A stretch of 64,000 nt of DNA from Pseudoflavonifractor sp902362925 (GCA_902362925.1 CABIYL010000016.1); one strand, 5' to 3'; shown: positions 24,346 through 31,886, counted from the stretch's first letter. Notes: generated by a model from the letters alone, not told the origin. Program-made: numbers and translations.

Positions 24346-24614
24346 GTGTAGGCTCCTTCCTTTCTGTGCTTGTTGATATATGCCCGGGGAGTTGCCTCCC
24401 CGCTGCGGCTTGCTTCGGTGGCCTCCTTCGGCTCCTTGTCTTCGTATAGGATGTAGGTCTTAGAGAGGAGCATATAGAGGCCGAGCGGCCCGGTGAGGAG
24501 AGCGGCGGTCGCGTCGCTGTCCTCCGGCGTCTTCCCGCCTCGGGCCATGACCAGGATGAGGGCGGTGATCGCCAGCATAGCGAGACCCATGAGACGCTGC
24601 TTTCTCATTTTCAT
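24228..24614 (-). CDS. Small membrane protein between muB and gam
   Basis: 128 residues. Two hydrophobic segments (LMGLAMLAITALILVMARGG and LLTGPLGLYMLLSKTYILY, within residues 7-58), then a charged region. The last 39 codons overlap the gam coding region in another frame and give an unusual Arg/Ser/Pro-rich tail, so the functional part is probably residues 1-75. No family recognised. The start has no perfect ribosome site. Confidence 0.5.
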   Translation of the reverse strand: MKMRKQRLMGLAMLAITALILVMARGGKTPEDSDATAALLTGPLGLYMLLSKTYILYEDKEPKEATEASRSGEATPRAYINKHRKEGAYTWQGKEWSNPPGSRPGRTRTTPSVRLQKRSSPSRTLRAR

Positions 24615-24634
24615 TGTCCCGGCCCCCTTCCGTG

Positions 24635-25609
24635 TTAGAGCATCATGAGGCTCGAGGCTTGCTCGATGATCTTCACGGTGACGACTCTCTCGCCGCGCTC
24701 CTCAAGGATGCGGGTGACGTTGGAGAGGGTTCGGTCGAGGAGTCGGAAGCATCCGGTCTGCATGTTGCAGGCCCGGGCCTTGAGCTCGACCATCGCGTCG
24801 GGATCTACCTCGAAGCCCTCGAGGTAGCCCTCCACCTCCGAGGGGTCGAGCCCCTTGAGGGAGACATAGAAGTCGACCCGGTTCGCCATGCGGGCGAGGT
24901 AGGTCTTGATCTGCGCTTCGAGCTTCGGCTCTCCGGCGATGACGAGCCCCACGTCGGATTGGTCGAAGATCGCCCGGAGGATCTCCATCTTCTTTTGGGT
25001 GTACTTCGAGACGAGCTTGTCCGCCTCGTCGATGATGAGGAGGTAACCCTTGTTCGTGTTGAAGAAGTCCCGGATGCCGTTGACCCTGCGCCAGATAGTG
25101 CCGTAGCCGCTGGGGATGCCGAGGGCTTTCTCGATTGCCTCCACAAGATCGCGGCTGCTCATGGTGTCGTCGCACTCAATGTAGGCGACCCGGGGGAGCT
25201 TCGCGTACTGCCGGAGGGAGTAGGTCTTGCCGTAGCCGCTGCGGGCGACCACGATGCCGAGGCCGATGTACTCTTGACAGCTTTGACACACGCCGAGCAC
25301 CTTGAGAGCGTCCCGGCTCTCATAGAAGACGGGCTTCCGTCCGGTCTTGCGTCCCGGCTCCGGGAGCTCCACGGCCTCGCCGGTGTGCTGGGCCAGCCAG
25401 TCCGCGAGGAGCTTCTCGATGGTGGAGATGTCCCCCTCGTACTTGCCGGAGAGATAGCGGGAGATCGTCGGGCGGGAATAGCCCGGGATCTCGCTCGCCA
25501 GGGTGGCGATGCTGGTCTTCGAGGCCGCGAGGTAGTCGTTGATCTGCTCGGCAAGGGTCTTGCCGGTGGTGTAGGTTGTGGCCTGGGCCGCTGCTGCTGT
25601 GATTTCCAT
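24635..25609 (-). CDS. MuB-like target-DNA activator ATPase
   Basis: 324 residues. The N-terminal HTH (TLAEQINDYLAASKTSIATL, GYSRPTISRYLSGKYEGDIS) is followed by an AAA+ core: Walker A ARSGYGKT at residues 122-129, Walker B LLIIDEAD at about 190-197. The region VGLVIAGEPKLEAQIKTYLA is the sensor area. MuB forms ATP filaments on target DNA and delivers it to MuA, and confers target immunity. Gene lies 10 bases after muA. Confidence 0.95.
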   Translation of the reverse strand: MEITAAAAQATTYTTGKTLAEQINDYLAASKTSIATLASEIPGYSRPTISRYLSGKYEGDISTIEKLLADWLAQHTGEAVELPEPGRKTGRKPVFYESRDALKVLGVCQSCQEYIGLGIVVARSGYGKTYSLRQYAKLPRVAYIECDDTMSSRDLVEAIEKALGIPSGYGTIWRRVNGIRDFFNTNKGYLLIIDEADKLVSKYTQKKMEILRAIFDQSDVGLVIAGEPKLEAQIKTYLARMANRVDFYVSLKGLDPSEVEGYLEGFEVDPDAMVELKARACNMQTGCFRLLDRTLSNVTRILEERGERVVTVKIIEQASSLMML

Positions 25610-25619
25610 GTTGTTCCTC

Positions 25620-27689
25620 CTATTCGTTCATAGCCCTCAAGCGAGCGAGGGCGTCGTCTGCCTTCTTCCCGAGGAACTCGTCCCCGGATGCCTTCTTCCC
25701 GGTTTTCCGGCCCGCCGCCATCTCCGCCCGGAACTCCTTGTCGTTCGGGAGGGAGATGAGCTTCGAGGGCCGTTCCGCCTTGATGGTCAAGTCGATCATA
25801 CCGACCGCCTCGGAGGGCCGTCCGCCCTCCTGGATGCGGGCCTCGTAGGGCCGCGTCATGCTGTCCAGGATCTCCCGCATTTCCTTCTCCTGCCGTTTCT
25901 GGTCGCGGAGGTGGCGCTCGAGCGCCGCTTGCGAACAGTGAGGCCCGAAGGCCAGCAGCTCGGCGGAGACGGCTTCGCATATCTTCCGGCCCTCCTGGTC
26001 GAAGACGTAGAGCTTCGTGACGTCGTCGATGTCCCACTTGATGCCGACATGCTTGCCGACGTAGTGGCAAAGCTCGTAGTCCGTGTAGAGGGTGCCGAAC
26101 TTGTTGATCCCCTGGTTCGTCACGCGGGCGGTGTCGGCCTTCATGAGCAGCATCGCCGCATACTCGCGTGGCGGAGCTGCCTTCTCGTAGCGCTCGCCAT
26201 TCTCAAAGAGAGAAATCGGCGTGATCCACTTCTCACCCGCGTCCTTGAGGCCCCGGTGCTCCCGGGTGTGGTACTTCTCGTTCTTCCACTTCGTCCACGC
26301 CTCGAAGAACTCCTCCATCGTCAGCAGCTCGCCGCGCTCGAGCATCCCGTCGATGTCCTTCTGCCGCTTGGCGTAGGTCTTGGAGCCGGTGAGGGTTCCC
26401 GTGTAGCTCTCGAACCATTTCGAGAACTTGGAACACACGGTCGAGAAGAAGCGCTCGATCGGCTTGTCCCACGGCTGATAGGGGAGCGACCGCCCGACCT
26501 CCTCGATGCCGATGCTCTGGTAGAAGCCCACGGTCTCGGCGTCGAACTCGAAGTCGATGTTCCGCTTCTTGCGGCTCTGTCCGGTCATGGTCTTCGCCGT
26601 GTAGTCCTTGCCGTTGTCGACGTGGAGGATGTGAGGGACGCCGCCCGGGTTGGAGTAGAGCATCTTGACGAGGCTCTCCTTGAGGGTCTGGTTGTTGGCG
26701 TCCACACAAGCGACGTCGCCCACGATCGCCCGGCTCCGCATGTCCATCCATGCGACGAGCTTCGGGCGGACGGCCTTGATCTTCCCGTTCGGGGCGACCC
26801 ACTGAACCCAAAAGTCGAAGGTGTGCTCGTCGCCGACGACGTACTCCATGACCTTGAGGCTCGTCGCGTCGCGCTTGCCCTTGAGCATCTTCTTGTTCTT
26901 CCACTCCCGGGAGCCGTTGGCCGCGAGGTAGCGGGCCGACTCTCCGCCCCGGCTGTCCATGAGGTGCTTGATGTACCGGGCGACCGTCTTGATGCTGGGG
27001 TAGTTCTCCCAGCCCCGGCCCTCGGCGACCTCCTCGAACTTCTCGTAGAGCATTTCGATCGTTCCCAGGTTGGCCGCGAAGCGCCGGTCGAACCATATAT
27101 TTTGAATGAGCGCCTTTTGCTCATCCGTGAGACTCGGGAAGGTGGCGGTCGCCTTTGGCTTCCGACACAAGGACAGCGCCCGGAAATAGTCCCGGCTCTG
27201 GCCGTCCTCCTTCTCCATCTTGAGGGCCCAGGCGTTCGCCTTGAGGATGTTGTCGACGTAGCGGTAGAGGGTCGGGAGACTCACTCCCAGGCCCAGCGCG
27301 TACCGCTCGGCGTAGGCCGTGCGGTCGGGGCCGTCGTAGTCGATGAAGTCTTGCACCCTCGCCGCCAGCTCGACGGCCTCGTAGAACGCCTTCTTGTGCT
27401 GCTCGGTGTAGTGGTTGAGGTCGACGCCCACATACCAGGGCGCGGACTCTGTTCGCTTCTCTATGACGACATCCCTCCCATCTATCTTCTGTGCCGCCCG
27501 CCACGCCTTTCGGCCCTTGGCTGTGAGGGAGTCGACGGAGACAAGGACTTGCTCGCGTCCGCCCGCCTCGCTGGGCTGCATTTTGGTCTTGTACTGCTGG
27601 GGGTTTCTCTGAACCCGCTTTTTAATGGTGTCGTAGCTGATACCCTCGAAGGCTGCGGCCTCCTTGAGCCCGATGAATACGTCCGGCAC
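25620..27689 (-). CDS. MuA-like DDE transposase
   Basis: 689 residues. The N-terminal wHTH domain (FIGLKEAAAFEGISYDTIKK) binds ends/enhancer. The linker domains include PSLTDEQKALIQNIWFDRRF. The catalytic core has Asp287 in VVGDEHTFDFWV, Asp358 in LHVDNGKDY and Glu412 in DKPIERFF, aligned with MuA D269, D336 and E392. A C-terminal helical domain follows for MuB contact. It catalyses integration and replicative transposition. Confidence 0.97.
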   Translation of the reverse strand: MPDVFIGLKEAAAFEGISYDTIKKRVQRNPQQYKTKMQPSEAGGREQVLVSVDSLTAKGRKAWRAAQKIDGRDVVIEKRTESAPWYVGVDLNHYTEQHKKAFYEAVELAARVQDFIDYDGPDRTAYAERYALGLGVSLPTLYRYVDNILKANAWALKMEKEDGQSRDYFRALSLCRKPKATATFPSLTDEQKALIQNIWFDRRFAANLGTIEMLYEKFEEVAEGRGWENYPSIKTVARYIKHLMDSRGGESARYLAANGSREWKNKKMLKGKRDATSLKVMEYVVGDEHTFDFWVQWVAPNGKIKAVRPKLVAWMDMRSRAIVGDVACVDANNQTLKESLVKMLYSNPGGVPHILHVDNGKDYTAKTMTGQSRKKRNIDFEFDAETVGFYQSIGIEEVGRSLPYQPWDKPIERFFSTVCSKFSKWFESYTGTLTGSKTYAKRQKDIDGMLERGELLTMEEFFEAWTKWKNEKYHTREHRGLKDAGEKWITPISLFENGERYEKAAPPREYAAMLLMKADTARVTNQGINKFGTLYTDYELCHYVGKHVGIKWDIDDVTKLYVFDQEGRKICEAVSAELLAFGPHCSQAALERHLRDQKRQEKEMREILDSMTRPYEARIQEGGRPSEAVGMIDLTIKAERPSKLISLPNDKEFRAEMAAGRKTGKKASGDEFLGKKADDALARLRAMNE

Positions 27690-27711
27690 TCCTGTCCCTC
27701 CCTTCCTGGTG

Positions 27712-27933
27712 TTACGCTGCCGTTACCTTCTCGACCTTCCGGGGGTCGAGGTTGAGGGCCGCGATGATCGCCGGGAGGTACTTCTCGCCCGAGCGGACGC
27801 CGTATAGGATGTAGCTTAGATACTGCGGCGACGTGCCGATCTCGGCGGCGAGCTGCGTCTTCGTCTTGTCCTGGTCAGTGAGCGCCTTGACGACGAGCTT
27901 CCCCAGGGGGCAAAGTTTACCGTTGCTTTTCAC
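27712..27933 (-). CDS. Ner-like small HTH regulator
   Basis: 73 residues from GTG 27933, preceded by GGAGG (the track frame begins earlier without signal). HTH: LTDQDKTKTQLAAEIGTSPQYLSYILYG (about residues 18-45, split here for reading as TQLAAEIGTSPQYLS). Size and the place immediately before muA match Mu ner, which represses early transcription. It differs from Ner in sequence, so the homology is positional only. Confidence 0.65.
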   Translation of the reverse strand: MKSNGKLCPLGKLVVKALTDQDKTKTQLAAEIGTSPQYLSYILYGVRSGEKYLPAIIAALNLDPRKVEKVTAA

Positions 27934-27967
27934 CGCTGTCCTCCTTCCTGTGTAGTCGTTCTTAGAT

Positions 27968-28366
27968 TTACTTCCGCTTCTGCCGGTGCAGGTTGACCGC
28001 TGCCATAAACCCCAGGCCCAGCAGCGCCGCCGCACGGGTGAAGCTGTCCGGCGCTCCCGCCACGACACACGCGGCGGCGAGCCCCAGGCCCCCGAGGGCC
28101 ATGAGGCCCAGGCCGACGACGAAGTCGAGGATCGCGTCCAGCGTGGGGAAGACCCGCCTCGCACACTCTCGGGCCGCTTCCTTCTCAAGCAATTTGAGAA
28201 TATAGCCCAGGGTCTCGGCCTCCTGTGACGCGGCGGCGAAGGTCAGCTCCGCGCCATACCGGGGGCGGAAGGGGTTCCGGGGGTCTCCCGAGAGCCGCTT
28301 CCGAGACAGGGCCTCGCGCCGCTGGAAGGCGACGAGGTCGGCGGCTCGCTTGAGTTCTGCTTTCAT
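27968..28366 (-). CDS. Two-TM phage membrane protein
   Basis: 132 residues. N-terminal 85 residues are hydrophilic and Arg/Glu-rich (RREALSRKRLSGDPRNPFRP). Two hydrophobic helices occur at about residues 80-103 (FVVGLGLMALGGLGLAAACV) and 110-127. Ends HRQKRK. Could be an early membrane protein influencing exclusion or lysis control. No family recognised. Confidence 0.55.
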   Translation of the reverse strand: MKAELKRAADLVAFQRREALSRKRLSGDPRNPFRPRYGAELTFAAASQEAETLGYILKLLEKEAARECARRVFPTLDAILDFVVGLGLMALGGLGLAAACVVAGAPDSFTRAAALLGLGFMAAVNLHRQKRK

Positions 28367-28381
28367 GCTGCTGTTTCCTCC

Positions 28382-28411
28382 TTGTGCGCCCCTCCCCGGC
28401 GCTGGTATAAT
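28382..28411 (+). promoter_or_regulatory. Sigma-70-type promoter opposing the early genes
   Basis: TTGTGC (28382-28387), 18 bases, TATAAT (28406-28411). The -10 element is perfect. It reads rightwards, against the surrounding early operon, and stands about 40 bases before the ribosome site and ATG of the small ORF at 28450. Confidence 0.55.
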
Positions 28412-28449
28412 CGAGGCAGGGCTCCCAGCCCGGGAAGGGGGTGAACGTG

Positions 28450-28653
28450 ATGTACGAATGGATTAAGACCGACAACGACTTTGCGAACGAGGAGTTCCGC
28501 GCCCGTCTCGTAAACGACCCGGTTCTCGCCGCGTTGATCGACCTCCTTGTTGCGAAGGGGATTGTCAATCAAGTCGAGCTCGGAAAAGCTGTCAACGATC
28601 GTTGCCAAGCTCTTGTTTCCGCGAAAAAGAGTCTTGCGGAAGCAGAGACCTAA
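28450..28653 (+). CDS. Small protein encoded opposite to the early operon
   Basis: 67 residues (MYEWIKTDNDFANEEFRARL...), ATG 28450 with AAGGGGG 8 bases upstream and a TATAAT promoter in front. Its last 62 bases overlap the 3' end of the 316-residue gene on the other strand, making a convergent pair. Contains a helical region DLLVAKGIVNQVELGKAVND. Function unknown; the transcript could also work as antisense RNA. Confidence 0.5.
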   Translation: MYEWIKTDNDFANEEFRARLVNDPVLAALIDLLVAKGIVNQVELGKAVNDRCQALVSAKKSLAEAET

Positions 28654-29542
28654 GCCGCTCCGCGACCACGCGCTCCCGTCTGAAATGTGCCCGATACTGG
28701 TCGGCAAGCGTGGAACCTACACTCTGGTCGGAGACCGTCCGCTCTGCGGGCGGTCTTTCTTCTTTCGCCGCCTCCTTCCGGTACAGCTCGACGGCGTAGT
28801 TCGTCCGGTATAGCTCCACAAGCTCCCCGACTTGCACCCGGAGCGCCCGTCGCAAGTAGAGCGCCGGAGCGCCGTCGGCGTCCAGGCTGTCCAGGGCGGC
28901 ATCCAGCTCCTGGGCCGTGTTGAAGATGTTGAGGTAGAGCCGACAATCATTGTCCGGGCAGTTCTCCGCAAGTGCCAGCCCCAGGGCGTAGACCTGCGCC
29001 GTCTCACGGTGCTGCTTGAGTTCCGGGTGAAGGTTCTCGAAGGTCGTCCGCTTTTCCTGGTGGGGCCGGGCCTCCCCGAAGGTGTCCGGGAGGACGTAGC
29101 AGTCTTCCCGATCCAGAAGGCCCAGGTCGCGGAGGGCGACCTTGTAGCCGTAAAGCTCATGCGCTGCCGTGCGCTCGTCCACGTCCTTATAGTGGGCGCT
29201 CGCGACCTGCCCCCGGAGGACGTTCTCCCATCCAGCGATCATCTGCTGCGCGTCGACTTCCTCCTCCTCGGTGGTCTCGTCGGTCTCCTTGACGATCGTG
29301 ACCTTGACCTCGGGCTCCTCGGCGTCGAGCTCCGACTCGAGACCCCGGGCCAGCTCCACGGCCTCCTCCATGCTTCCCGCGTTGTCGTACTCCATCGCGC
29401 CCCGGTCGACGTCCAGGTTGCCGGTGTAGAGCTCAGCGTCGATGACTCCATACTCGCCGAGGGCCGTACCCTCATACTCCCGGAGCTCCCGGGCGTTGAA
29501 CTTGACGACGAGGTAGCCGTTGATCTTCTTCATCTTTCTCAT
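28592..29542 (-). CDS. Large early protein of unknown function
   Basis: 316 residues from ATG 29542 (ribosome site AAGGAA). Residues 1-45: MRKMKKINGYLVVKFNAREL, a compact alpha/beta start. Middle: acidic segment (SELDAEEPEVKVTIVKETDE). Then helical region with ENLHPELKQHRETAQVYALG and CRLYLNIFNTAQELDAALDS; Arg-rich C-terminus. No catalytic motif recognised. It is the first long gene of the early operon, a position where Mu-like phages encode host-modulating proteins. Confidence 0.6.
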   Translation of the reverse strand: MRKMKKINGYLVVKFNARELREYEGTALGEYGVIDAELYTGNLDVDRGAMEYDNAGSMEEAVELARGLESELDAEEPEVKVTIVKETDETTEEEEVDAQQMIAGWENVLRGQVASAHYKDVDERTAAHELYGYKVALRDLGLLDREDCYVLPDTFGEARPHQEKRTTFENLHPELKQHRETAQVYALGLALAENCPDNDCRLYLNIFNTAQELDAALDSLDADGAPALYLRRALRVQVGELVELYRTNYAVELYRKEAAKEERPPAERTVSDQSVGSTLADQYRAHFRRERVVAERLRSLLPQDSFSRKQELGNDR

Positions 29543-29573
29543 GCTGCTGTTCCTTCCTTTCTGTGTGTGGGGG

Positions 29574-29738
29574 TCACTGTCCCAGGGGAGGGACGACCCG
29601 GATCGTGTCCGTGTGCTTGTGGAGGATGACGAGCTCCCCGTTCTGCTTCTGCTTCACGACGAGCCAGTTCTCCGGCGAGAGGCCCGCTTGCCCGAGCCGG
29701 ATCTTCTGCTTCCTGGTTGGCTTCTTGCCGCTTCTCAA
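29574..29738 (-). CDS. DUF6906-type small phage protein (TTG start)
   Basis: 54 residues, TTG start at 29738 with AAAGGAGG 8 bases upstream. Product MRSGKKPTRKQKIRLGQAGL..., ending TIRVVPPLGQ. The sequence pattern KKPTRxQKxxIxxAGLxPENWLVVK is a small-protein family common in Firmicutes phages (DUF6906). It is the first gene of the leftward early operon, directly downstream of the repeat-rich regulatory region. Confidence 0.7.
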   Translation of the reverse strand: MRSGKKPTRKQKIRLGQAGLSPENWLVVKQKQNGELVILHKHTDTIRVVPPLGQ

Positions 29739-29774
29739 AGAGATCGCCTCCTTTGCGTTTCGGTGCGGTATATG

Positions 29775-29801
29775 GTAGAGTAAAAGCGGGCGGCGAGGGC
29801 C
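29775..29801. repeat. 27-bp regulatory repeat, copy 1
   Basis: GTAGAG..AAAAGCG core, direct relative to copy 2 (29943-29969) and inverted relative to copy 3 (30261-30287). Copies differ by only 1-3 bases. Located just upstream of the first early gene, a likely operator or transposition-enhancer site. Confidence 0.8.
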
Positions 29802-29942
29802 GACTTGTATGAACCTAAGAAATAATTCCTCTAACCGGGCCGGGGGTGTTGGCGCACCTGCCGACCTTTGATTGACGCCGCTTCGCGGTGTTCACGTCCC
29901 GAGGTGGAAGTTTTGCAGAACCTCCGGCCCCGGGGGGTTGCG

Positions 29943-29969
29943 GTAGAGCAAAAGCGGGCGGCGAGGGTC
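29943..29969. repeat. 27-bp regulatory repeat, copy 2
   Basis: Begins GTAGAGCAAAAGCGGGCGGC. It forms a near-perfect inverted pair with 30261-30287 and together they flank the 90-codon ORF at 29977-30249. Confidence 0.8.
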
Positions 29970-29976
29970 GCCTATT

Positions 29977-30249
29977 ATGGAAAAGACTATTCTCACCGAC
30001 GCCCTGGGGAGTTGCGCCTCCCTCAAGGGCCTTGTTGCCGCAATTCTTAGAACCGATACCTATATCCGGTGGGAACTTGTCTCCGCCTCTTGCGAGGGGG
30101 AGCGTTGCCGAGCCGAGTTCGTCTCTCCTTCCGGGGAGCCGGGCCTCGAGTTCTGTCTCACCGCCGAGAACAGCCCCTCCGGGCTCCGTTCCCATATCTC
30201 TATCCGCTGTCCCGATGACGTGGACGCCTTGAATAAATTGAGCGTGTAA
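29977..30249 (+). CDS. Small ORF between the early operon and the repressor
   Basis: 90 codons (MEKTILTDALGSCASLKGLV...), ending CPDDVDALNKLSV. Only a weak ribosome site (GAGGG) is present. It lies entirely inside the inverted repeat pair 29943/30261. Composition looks like a normal protein (beta-rich, 6 Cys), but no family is recognised; it may be spurious. Confidence 0.4.
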   Translation: MEKTILTDALGSCASLKGLVAAILRTDTYIRWELVSASCEGERCRAEFVSPSGEPGLEFCLTAENSPSGLRSHISIRCPDDVDALNKLSV

Positions 30250-30260
30250 AGGGGGTGAAA

Positions 30261-30287
30261 GACCCTCGCCGCTCGCTTTTACTCTAC
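30261..30287. repeat. 27-bp regulatory repeat, copy 3 (inverted)
   Basis: Reads GACCCTCGCCGCTCGCTTTT on the plus strand, the reverse complement of copy 1/2 with one or two changes. It stands between the small ORF and the repressor promoter region (30300-30465), which also contains two CGGAGAG copies (near 30379 and 30410). Confidence 0.75.
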
Positions 30288-30465
30288 CGCCGCCTCCTTT
30301 TTCCTTTTCTTTTGGTGGGGGGTGTGCTATGCTTGACTTGCTTAAATTTTTAATCCATCTACACTATACTCTCTATTCGGAGAGATGTCAATACTTTTCC
30401 TATGAAAACGGAGAGGATTTCTGACCCCTCCCTCCCCTTTTGGAGCGACATAAGGAGGAACTATT

Positions 30466-30951
30466 ATGTCCGAACTAATTCAAAGAATCGAAACTCTCGC
30501 AAAAGAAAAAGGCCTTACATTTAATCGAATAGAGCGTGATTGTAGCCTTGGAAACGGAACTATAAAGCGGTGGTCGACTCAAAGCCCACGCCTTGACAAG
30601 CTGGTTCTTGTAGCTGACTATCTCGGGGCATCCCTCGACTATATTGTCTACGGAACACTCCGAACGGATGGCTCTCCGAAGGGAGAGAAGCCGGATCTCG
30701 AGGCGGAGAAGGAGCGCCAGGGCCTCACCTGTGACGGCCTCCCGCTATCCGAGGACGAGGTGGATCTTGTCGCCATGTACCGGCTCCTTCCGCCATCCCA
30801 TCGGGAGGAGATCTTTGACCTGGTCTACTTCAAGTACAAGCGCCACGTCGAGGAGAAAAGGGAATCTATTTACTCGACATATTTCGAAGGGAGCAGTAAA
30901 AGAGAAAGCGGCCCCGCTGGGAGCCGTGAGGCCCGCGACGGAACCGCCTAA
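30466..30951 (+). CDS. Phage repressor, XRE-type HTH (c-like)
   Basis: 161 residues. The HTH is at residues 1-60: LIQRIETLAKEKGLTFNRIE, then GNGTIKRWSTQSPRLDKLVL. A middle linker (RQGLTCDGLPLSEDEVDLVA) leads to a helical region SHREEIFDLVYFKYKRHVEE that could dimerise, and a charged tail. It is the only rightward phage gene of this size and faces the end of the prophage, divergent from the early operon, as expected of the lysogeny repressor. Strong AAGGAGG ribosome site. Confidence 0.85.
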   Translation: MSELIQRIETLAKEKGLTFNRIERDCSLGNGTIKRWSTQSPRLDKLVLVADYLGASLDYIVYGTLRTDGSPKGEKPDLEAEKERQGLTCDGLPLSEDEVDLVAMYRLLPPSHREEIFDLVYFKYKRHVEEKRESIYSTYFEGSSKRESGPAGSREARDGTA

Positions 30952-31056
30952 TTTTTTTGTCCTGCCATGATTAAAAACTAAATCATTTCATGTCCCTTTG
31001 CTTCGGCGGGCCCAAAACGGCCCGAAACCCCCGAAACCCCAGGAAATACGGGCAAA

Positions 31057-31068
31057 GGGACATGTCCC
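31057..31068. promoter_or_regulatory. Perfect palindrome GGGACATGTCCC
   Basis: 12-bp perfect palindrome formed by two overlapping GGGACAT half-sites. Two further GGGACAT sites lie on either side (about 60 and 30 bases away). Located beyond the repressor gene, towards the prophage end. Possible binding site of repressor or transposase. Confidence 0.4.
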
Positions 31069-31265
31069 CGCGACTTTGCCGAAAATGTCCCTTTGCAAAA
31101 GGGCTGTTTTGCCGCGCCTAGGCCCGGTCGCCGCCGCCGTCGTAACGCATGGAATAACAGCTCGTAACGCCGCCGCGCCGCCGATCCACGCCGCCGAACC
31201 CCTGTTTTTGACTCCTGCCGTTAATTTTTGCACCGTTTAACGCCCCGTTTGCACGGCTCGCCCGC

Positions 31266-31370
31266 TTGCCTTCCGGGGGCGTCTCTGCTATACTGTGACC
31301 ATGGGCCGCGAAGCCCGTCCTCTTTGTCTGCTGCTGTGACTTCCGGGACGGGCCGAGCGGCCCTCTTTTT
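31266..31370 (+). ncRNA. Candidate small RNA in the prophage end (promoter plus terminator)
   Basis: Promoter TTGCCT - 17 bases - TATACT (31266-31294). About 60 bases later is the terminator stem GGGCCG/CGGCCC (31350-31363) followed by TCTTTTTG. An alternative pairing of GCCCGTCC (near 31312) with GGGACGGGC (31345-31353) would give a second hairpin. The transcript of about 70 nt has no long ORF. It reads outwards. Unconfirmed. Confidence 0.35.
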
Positions 31371-31653
31371 GCCCTCAGATGCCCTTGTTTCAAGGGTTTT
31401 GCCCCGTTGTGGGTACGATATGCCCCAGTCGCGCCGCCGCCGTTGTCGGGCCTTCCAGGGCTCCCCAGGGCATGAAAAAAGGACGCCGACCGCGTCGACG
31501 CCCTCATCTCAAGTTGTCTGATAAAGCCGGGCCGGATCAATGCCCTGTCCCGGGTGAAAATGCCCTGTTTCCCGCACAAATAGCGGGTTTTCTCGCGGTC
31601 TCCCGTCCTGTCCCGGTTTATCCCGTGTTTCTCAATTACGTTGTCCCCGTACA

Positions 31654-31866
31654 GTGGCTTTCGGCAAATTCGGTTTTTACCACAAAGGAGAAGAACTTCT
31701 CATCGGTGGTCATTTGCAGGACCGGGGCATTGTCATTTCGGAAATGATAATAGGTTCTCTGCCACAAATCCGTGTGGGGCTGGGTGACAATTTCGATTCG
31801 GTCCCGGGTAATGGCGCTGCTTCGCGGCTCCCTGGTCCACCGCAAGCTACTGACATCAAATTTCAT
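31654..31866 (-). pseudogene. DUF1349 protein, cut by prophage insertion after codon 71
   Basis: Starts at 31866 with MKFDVSSLRWTREPRSSAIT, then QPHTDLWQRTYYHFRNDNAP, which is the start of the DUF1349 (concanavalin-like beta sandwich) family. The reading frame is intact for 71 codons to AES-H and then runs into the prophage end TGTACGGG. The remaining C-terminal two-thirds should lie beyond the other prophage end. It lies 21 bases downstream of the AraC gene and was probably part of its unit. Confidence 0.85.
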
Positions 31867-31886
31867 GTTGGTACCCTCCTAATGTT

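Larger units (their letters stand above)
1..31653 (-). mobile_element. Mu-like transposable prophage, left end plus most of the genome (right end outside window)
   Basis: Continuous leftward gene set with MuA, MuB, Gam, GemA, Mor and a complete Mu-type head, contractile tail and baseplate order, preceded by an oppositely oriented repressor. At 31653 the prophage ends in ...CCCCGTACA, so it reads TGTACGGGG inwards, which is the TG/CA terminus used by MuA-type transposases. The next base continues a broken DUF1349 gene. The other end, and so the target duplication (predicted to begin GTGGC), lies to the left of base 1. All genes except the methyltransferase are open, so the prophage may be functional. 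Confidence 0.95.
30952..31653. other. Prophage left end: non-coding region with repeated GGGACA/GGGCAT motifs
   Basis: No convincing gene. Contains AAAGGGACAT-type motifs near 30990, 31053 and 31083, and, closer to the end, ATGCCCTG-type motifs near 31379, 31420, 31540 and 31560 (the last two exactly 20 bp apart). These are candidate MuA-binding/att repeats. The terminus TGTACGGGGACAACG (minus strand) ends at 31653. Confidence 0.75.

Noticed and set aside
25578..27755. 725-codon plus-strand ORF opposite muA
   Set aside because: Antisense shadow; the minus strand carries the complete MuA catalytic motif set.
31118..31579. 153-codon minus-strand ORF in the prophage end
   Set aside because: Low-complexity Arg/Gly/Ser sequence, no ribosome site, and covers the end repeats and the candidate RNA; a shadow of GC-rich non-coding DNA.
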